A model generated the notes under the pieces. The model had not been told where the DNA came from. It saw only the letters and a program-made list of their open reading frames with translations, and made no database searches. Below, one piece after another: positions 10,059 through 14,207 of a stretch of 14,207 nucleotides of DNA (position 1 is the stretch's first letter; each line of letters opens with the position of its first letter). The stretch spans positions 1 to 14,207 of the forward strand of contig JADGJA010000599.1 of NCBI GenBank assembly GCA_027596035.1. Reading direction: 5' to 3'. Position numbers and translations under genes: made by a program. Source of the DNA: Thoreauomyces humboldtii (taxonomy: Eukaryota > Chytridiomycota > Chytridiomycetes > Spizellomycetales > Powellomycetaceae).

Positions 10059-11033
10059 ATGCTGTCCTCTGGAAGCGACGCCTCAAGGGCAAGCCCATCA
10101 GAGTCATCGAACGCCGGATCTGCTCTCGCCAAGGCCATACAGCAAGTAGGGCTTCTTTCCCACATTTCTCACTCCCGCTCTGTCAACCCCCTCATCTGAC
10201 AGAATCGAAAGTTGAAGGACCCAGCATCCCAATCAGACGGTCTGCGAGCCAGCAGAGCATACCTCACTCAAAACGGATCAGGCTCTTCATTTCTGGATCT
10301 GGATCACCAAGATCGTGAGAACCCAATCGGGTGGTGCAACCGCAGATGGCATCTGTCAAAACTGAATCTCCGGGGCCATGCAATGCAGTGTTGGACCCAC
10401 TCGTCCCGCTGTTGACGCATCCCACGTACGGTACGAGGGCGCTGGACGTCCTTCAGGGACTATGTCTCGTACATGCACCGTCGAAGGAACGGGCGGGAAG
10501 GCTCTTGGAGATGATCGTGAGACGGATGCAGATCGATGGGGCGGGATTTGTACCTGCCGTTGTGATTCTCTGACCCAGGGATTCCCCTTCCAGACTGTGT
10601 TTGCGTGCACCAAGAATGGAGATACGGCTATACCTGCGCTTGAAGCCATGCAGGCGATCTTGGTCGATTCAGATAGGAACGTCAAGGTAGAATCAGGTAC
10701 AGCCTTCATGCAGATTGATCTCCATGGTCGGATTATTGACGTCCCTTACAGACATTCGACACGCAACTACCAATGCTCTGTACACTGCTTCGCTCTCCTG
10801 GGACGTGTTCGGATGTGAGGTAAGCGAGTATCCCAGATATCACTTCCATGGCTTCCTCTTCCAGGTGCTGAGGCTTTTCTGTCGACAGGCACAAGTGCAT
10901 CGAGGTCCTGACGGTCCATCTGCTCGCGCGCGACGCAGGTCGGGCGGAACGGCGGAGCAAGCTTGAACTATTGTTGGGAGAAGGCTTCGTCAGACGGTTG
11001 GAAGTGGGTGCCGCGGTCCACCGGACACGGTGA
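10059..11033 (+). CDS. CDC14: Cdc14-family septation initiation network (SIN) component, 6 exons, 210 aa
   Basis: Exons are 10059-10145, 10203-10314, 10389-10516, 10594-10686, 10752-10819 and 10889-11033. The five introns (57, 74, 77, 65 and 69 bp) are GT...AG, and only this combination of phases stays open (633 nt). This is the SIN component, not the unrelated Cdc14 phosphatase. The family's armadillo-like pattern appears in order: FLDL at about 60, RALDVLQGLCLVHAPSKERA at 83-102, PALEAMQAILVDSDRNVK at 123-140, TFDTQLPMLCTLL from 141, then VRHKCIEVLTVHLL at about 162-175 and a C-terminal LLLGEGFVRRLE. In S. pombe Cdc14 binds the kinase Sid1 at the spindle pole body to drive septation. The N-terminal 30 residues are Ser-rich. 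The protein is slightly shorter than S. pombe Cdc14 (about 240 aa). Family recognition is from memory, and divergence is high. Confidence 0.75.
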
Positions 11034-11216
11034 CGGGACGGGACGCAACTGCCATCCATCGGATTGTCAATTCAGTCCGCCCAGTGTACACAAACAAGAC
11101 AGAGGTCTGCGTCAGCACGATGGTTGATGGGTGATATATAAACACGTGCTCGTGTCATGCAAGACTGCCAACGATAGGAACAAAAATAACAGAAAGCGTT
11201 CTGACAATCCAACACC
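11034..11216. other. Convergent 3' spacer between CDC14 and ERG10
   Basis: These 183 bp hold two converging 3' ends. A short AT-rich patch (GATATATAAAC at about 11133) is the only landmark. No AATAAA was found on either strand. Confidence 0.5.
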
Positions 11217-13008
<1,792 letters not shown>

Positions 13009-13423
13009 GTTCGAAGAGGAAGAGGAGGGAGATGAGCTTGTGGGATCGCCGTTGAGATGGTTGTAAGTAGCTCTGATCCGGTGCATTCAGTGGCTGAAGA
13101 GGAGGATGGGGGTTGGGTCAACTCTGCTCGTAAGACTGTACTTGTAAAGCGATGTGTATGGTTATGGTGAGTGGGGGGGTGGTTTGGTTGGGGTGGGTGG
13201 TGCTACCGACCGGATCAACGGGGAAGTGGGGAGATTGATCGTGATGTGTCGGACCACCTCCCTCTCTCTCACCGTGTCTCTCTCTCACCGTGTCTCTCTC
13301 TCTGCTCGGTCCGATGCCTTCGGACAAAGGGTCGGTCACGTCGTGTGTGCGTCTGCAGGACCTCTGCAGCACCCCCCCGAACCCATCGTCCTATCTGGGG
13401 AACGGGAAGGGCGAGACCGGGAA
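13009..13423. promoter_or_regulatory. Divergent spacer between ERG10 and the CEP295-like gene
   Basis: These 415 bp separate two divergent start codons and presumably hold both promoters. Composition is skewed: a G/T-rich block at about 13160-13205 (runs such as GTGGGGGGGTGG) and a CT-rich tandem repeat at 13262-13303. No sterol-response element or TATA box was confidently recognised. Confidence 0.5.
13262..13303. repeat. 16-bp CT-rich tandem repeat, 2.6 copies
   Basis: The unit CTCTCTCTCACCGTGT is repeated perfectly at 13262-13277 and 13278-13293, with a partial third copy. It lies upstream of the CEP295-like start and would be in its promoter or 5' UTR. Confidence 0.88.
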
Positions 13424-14207
13424 ATGGCAACTGCCTCCTACCTACGTCTCAGTCCAGGAGAAGAGGAGCGACTCAGGCACGAGGACGAGAAGAAGGCAAA
13501 GATACGGCGGCTTCAGCAGGTGTGAAGAAGAGAGCGTGACTCCTTCCTCCACATCCAGTACAGCTTACCACTTCGAGACAGGTCCGTCAGCAGGAACGTC
13601 GGATAGCCGCCGAGCGAAGAGGGTTGTACAAGGCAACGGTCGGGAAGGAATGGGGCTCCGCGATACTGGGTCTCGAGGTGTGGGGGCTGCAACTGGTGGA
13701 AAGATGTTCGTCACGTGGCTTTCGGGGAAAACGTCTGAACCAGGCATGCTCCTTCATCGTAAACAGGAAAAATGGGCCATAGAGCACAATGCGGAGCTTC
13801 ATGCCCTGGAGCTGCTCGGGAACGAGCAGGGTCGAAGCGTGGGCGTCGCACATCGATCCGCCGGACACGCGCATGAGAAGCAGGTGAGAAATTCCCTCGG
13901 CTATCCAAGTTCAGAATGGATACCGTCGGAGGGGGGGGGGGGGCCCCACACCCCCCCCCGGTGCGCAAGCCCCCCCCCCCCCCCCCCTCTCTCCCCGCCC
14001 CCGGCGCCCCCCGCGCCCCCCCCCTCCCCCGGCGCCCCCCCCCCCCCCGCACAGAGACGCTGATACTGGATCGTCTCTCGTCATCAGCAAGCAAAGGTCG
14101 CAGAACTACGTGTCAAGACCGTGGAACGGCTCAACACGGAACTCAAACGCGGCATGGAGGCCCAGATCGAGGTGAGCCGTTCGACTTCAGAATGCATTCA
14201 ACATGCC
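13424..14207 (+). CDS. CEP295/Ana1-like centriole protein, N-terminal 131 aa, cut by the window end
   Basis: Exons are 13424-13519, 13582-13677, 13767-13883 and 14088-14171; the next donor, GTGAGC, is at 14172 and the gene continues beyond the window. All introns (62, 89 and 204 bp) are phase 0. Residues 6-14 read YLRLSPGEE. A charged helix, KKAKIRRLQQVRQQERRIAA, occupies about 23-42. This closely recalls the conserved CEP295 N-terminus (LRLSP-EE, then RR-LQ-VR-QER-IA). Further matches are EWGSAILGLE at 55-64, SVGVAHRSA at about 88-96 (compare the family's S-GE-HR-A motif) and the coiled-coil segment AELRVKTVERL. CEP295 is needed to convert centrioles to centrosomes and to assemble the centriole wall. 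The family call is from remembered motifs; a generic coiled-coil protein remains possible. The first two donors (GTGTGA, GTGTGG) are weak, but the splices preserve the motifs. Confidence 0.62.
13884..14087 (+). other. Intron 3 of the CEP295-like gene, 204 bp with homopolymer tracts
   Basis: The donor is GTGAGA at 13884 and the acceptor is CTCGTCATCAG ending at 14087. Both flanking exons stay in phase 0 coiled-coil coding. The interior is almost pure G then C, so the intron is two to three times the usual local length. Confidence 0.8.
13931..14048. repeat. Extreme poly-G/poly-C low-complexity tract
   Basis: A run of 13 G (13931-13943) is followed by C runs of 9 (13951-13959), 18 (13970-13987) and 14 (14035-14048), with CCGGCGCC-type interruptions between them. 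G and C arms could pair, and the minus strand is G-rich enough for quadruplexes. Homopolymer length is a known weak point of sequencing and assembly, so exact lengths are uncertain. Confidence 0.9.

Noticed and set aside
9692..10199. Overlapping open frames of about 145-160 codons on both strands between URB2 and CDC14
   Set aside because: Neither shows a domain. The plus-strand frame has no ATG before the CDC14 start, and GC-rich DNA gives such frames by chance. They could still be UTR.
10687..10819. Continuation of CDC14 exon 4 without splicing, or in the frame reading GLLTSLTDIRHATTNALYT
   Set aside because: These frames either stop at 10818 or cannot be joined in phase to the final exon. 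The frame giving TFDTQLPMLCTLL joins on both sides and matches the family.
10059..11033. Assignment to the Cdc14 dual-specificity phosphatase
   Set aside because: There is no HCxxxxxR phosphatase loop. The helical pattern is that of the unrelated SIN protein of the same name.

Overview
The window looks like nuclear DNA from an intron-rich, moderately GC-rich fungus, most likely a zoosporic (chytrid-type) one. Six protein genes can be assembled, and none is a single open frame. I joined exons by hand using GT...AG borders, CTAAC/CTGAC-like branch sites and codon phase. This gave 24 introns, nearly all 55-120 bp. Two genes argue for the lineage. A Cdc14-family component of the septation initiation network (SIN) points to fungi. 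A CEP295/Ana1-like N-terminus, from a centriole protein family, points to an organism that still builds centrioles. The lineage is inferred; no tree or database search was run.

Layout from left to right: an F-box/leucine-rich-repeat protein (minus, 118-2143, two exons); a seven-helix DUF4203/TMEM198-type membrane protein with a signal peptide (plus, 2825-3969, five exons); URB2/NPA2, a 60S ribosome biogenesis factor of 1577 aa (minus, 4128-9472, ten exons); the SIN component Cdc14 (plus, 10059-11033, six exons, 210 aa); acetyl-CoA C-acetyltransferase ERG10 (minus, 11217-13008, three exons, 399 aa, all catalytic residues present); and the first four exons of a CEP295-like coiled-coil protein (plus, 13424-14171, running off the window).

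The strands alternate strictly, so the genes form three divergent pairs with spacers of 681, 586 and 415 bp and tight convergent 3' ends (158 and 183 bp). The genes do not form one pathway: they cover protein turnover, a membrane protein, ribosome assembly, cytokinesis, acetoacetyl-CoA/sterol synthesis and centriole structure. The one suggestive pairing is CDC14 and the CEP295-like gene, both connected with the mitotic pole.

The most unusual DNA lies inside introns. ERG10 intron 2 is 523 bp and is filled by a degenerate tandem repeat carrying perfect GC palindromes. CEP295-like intron 3 is 204 bp and contains long G and C homopolymers. I saw no mobile-element protein, tRNA, rRNA or CRISPR array.
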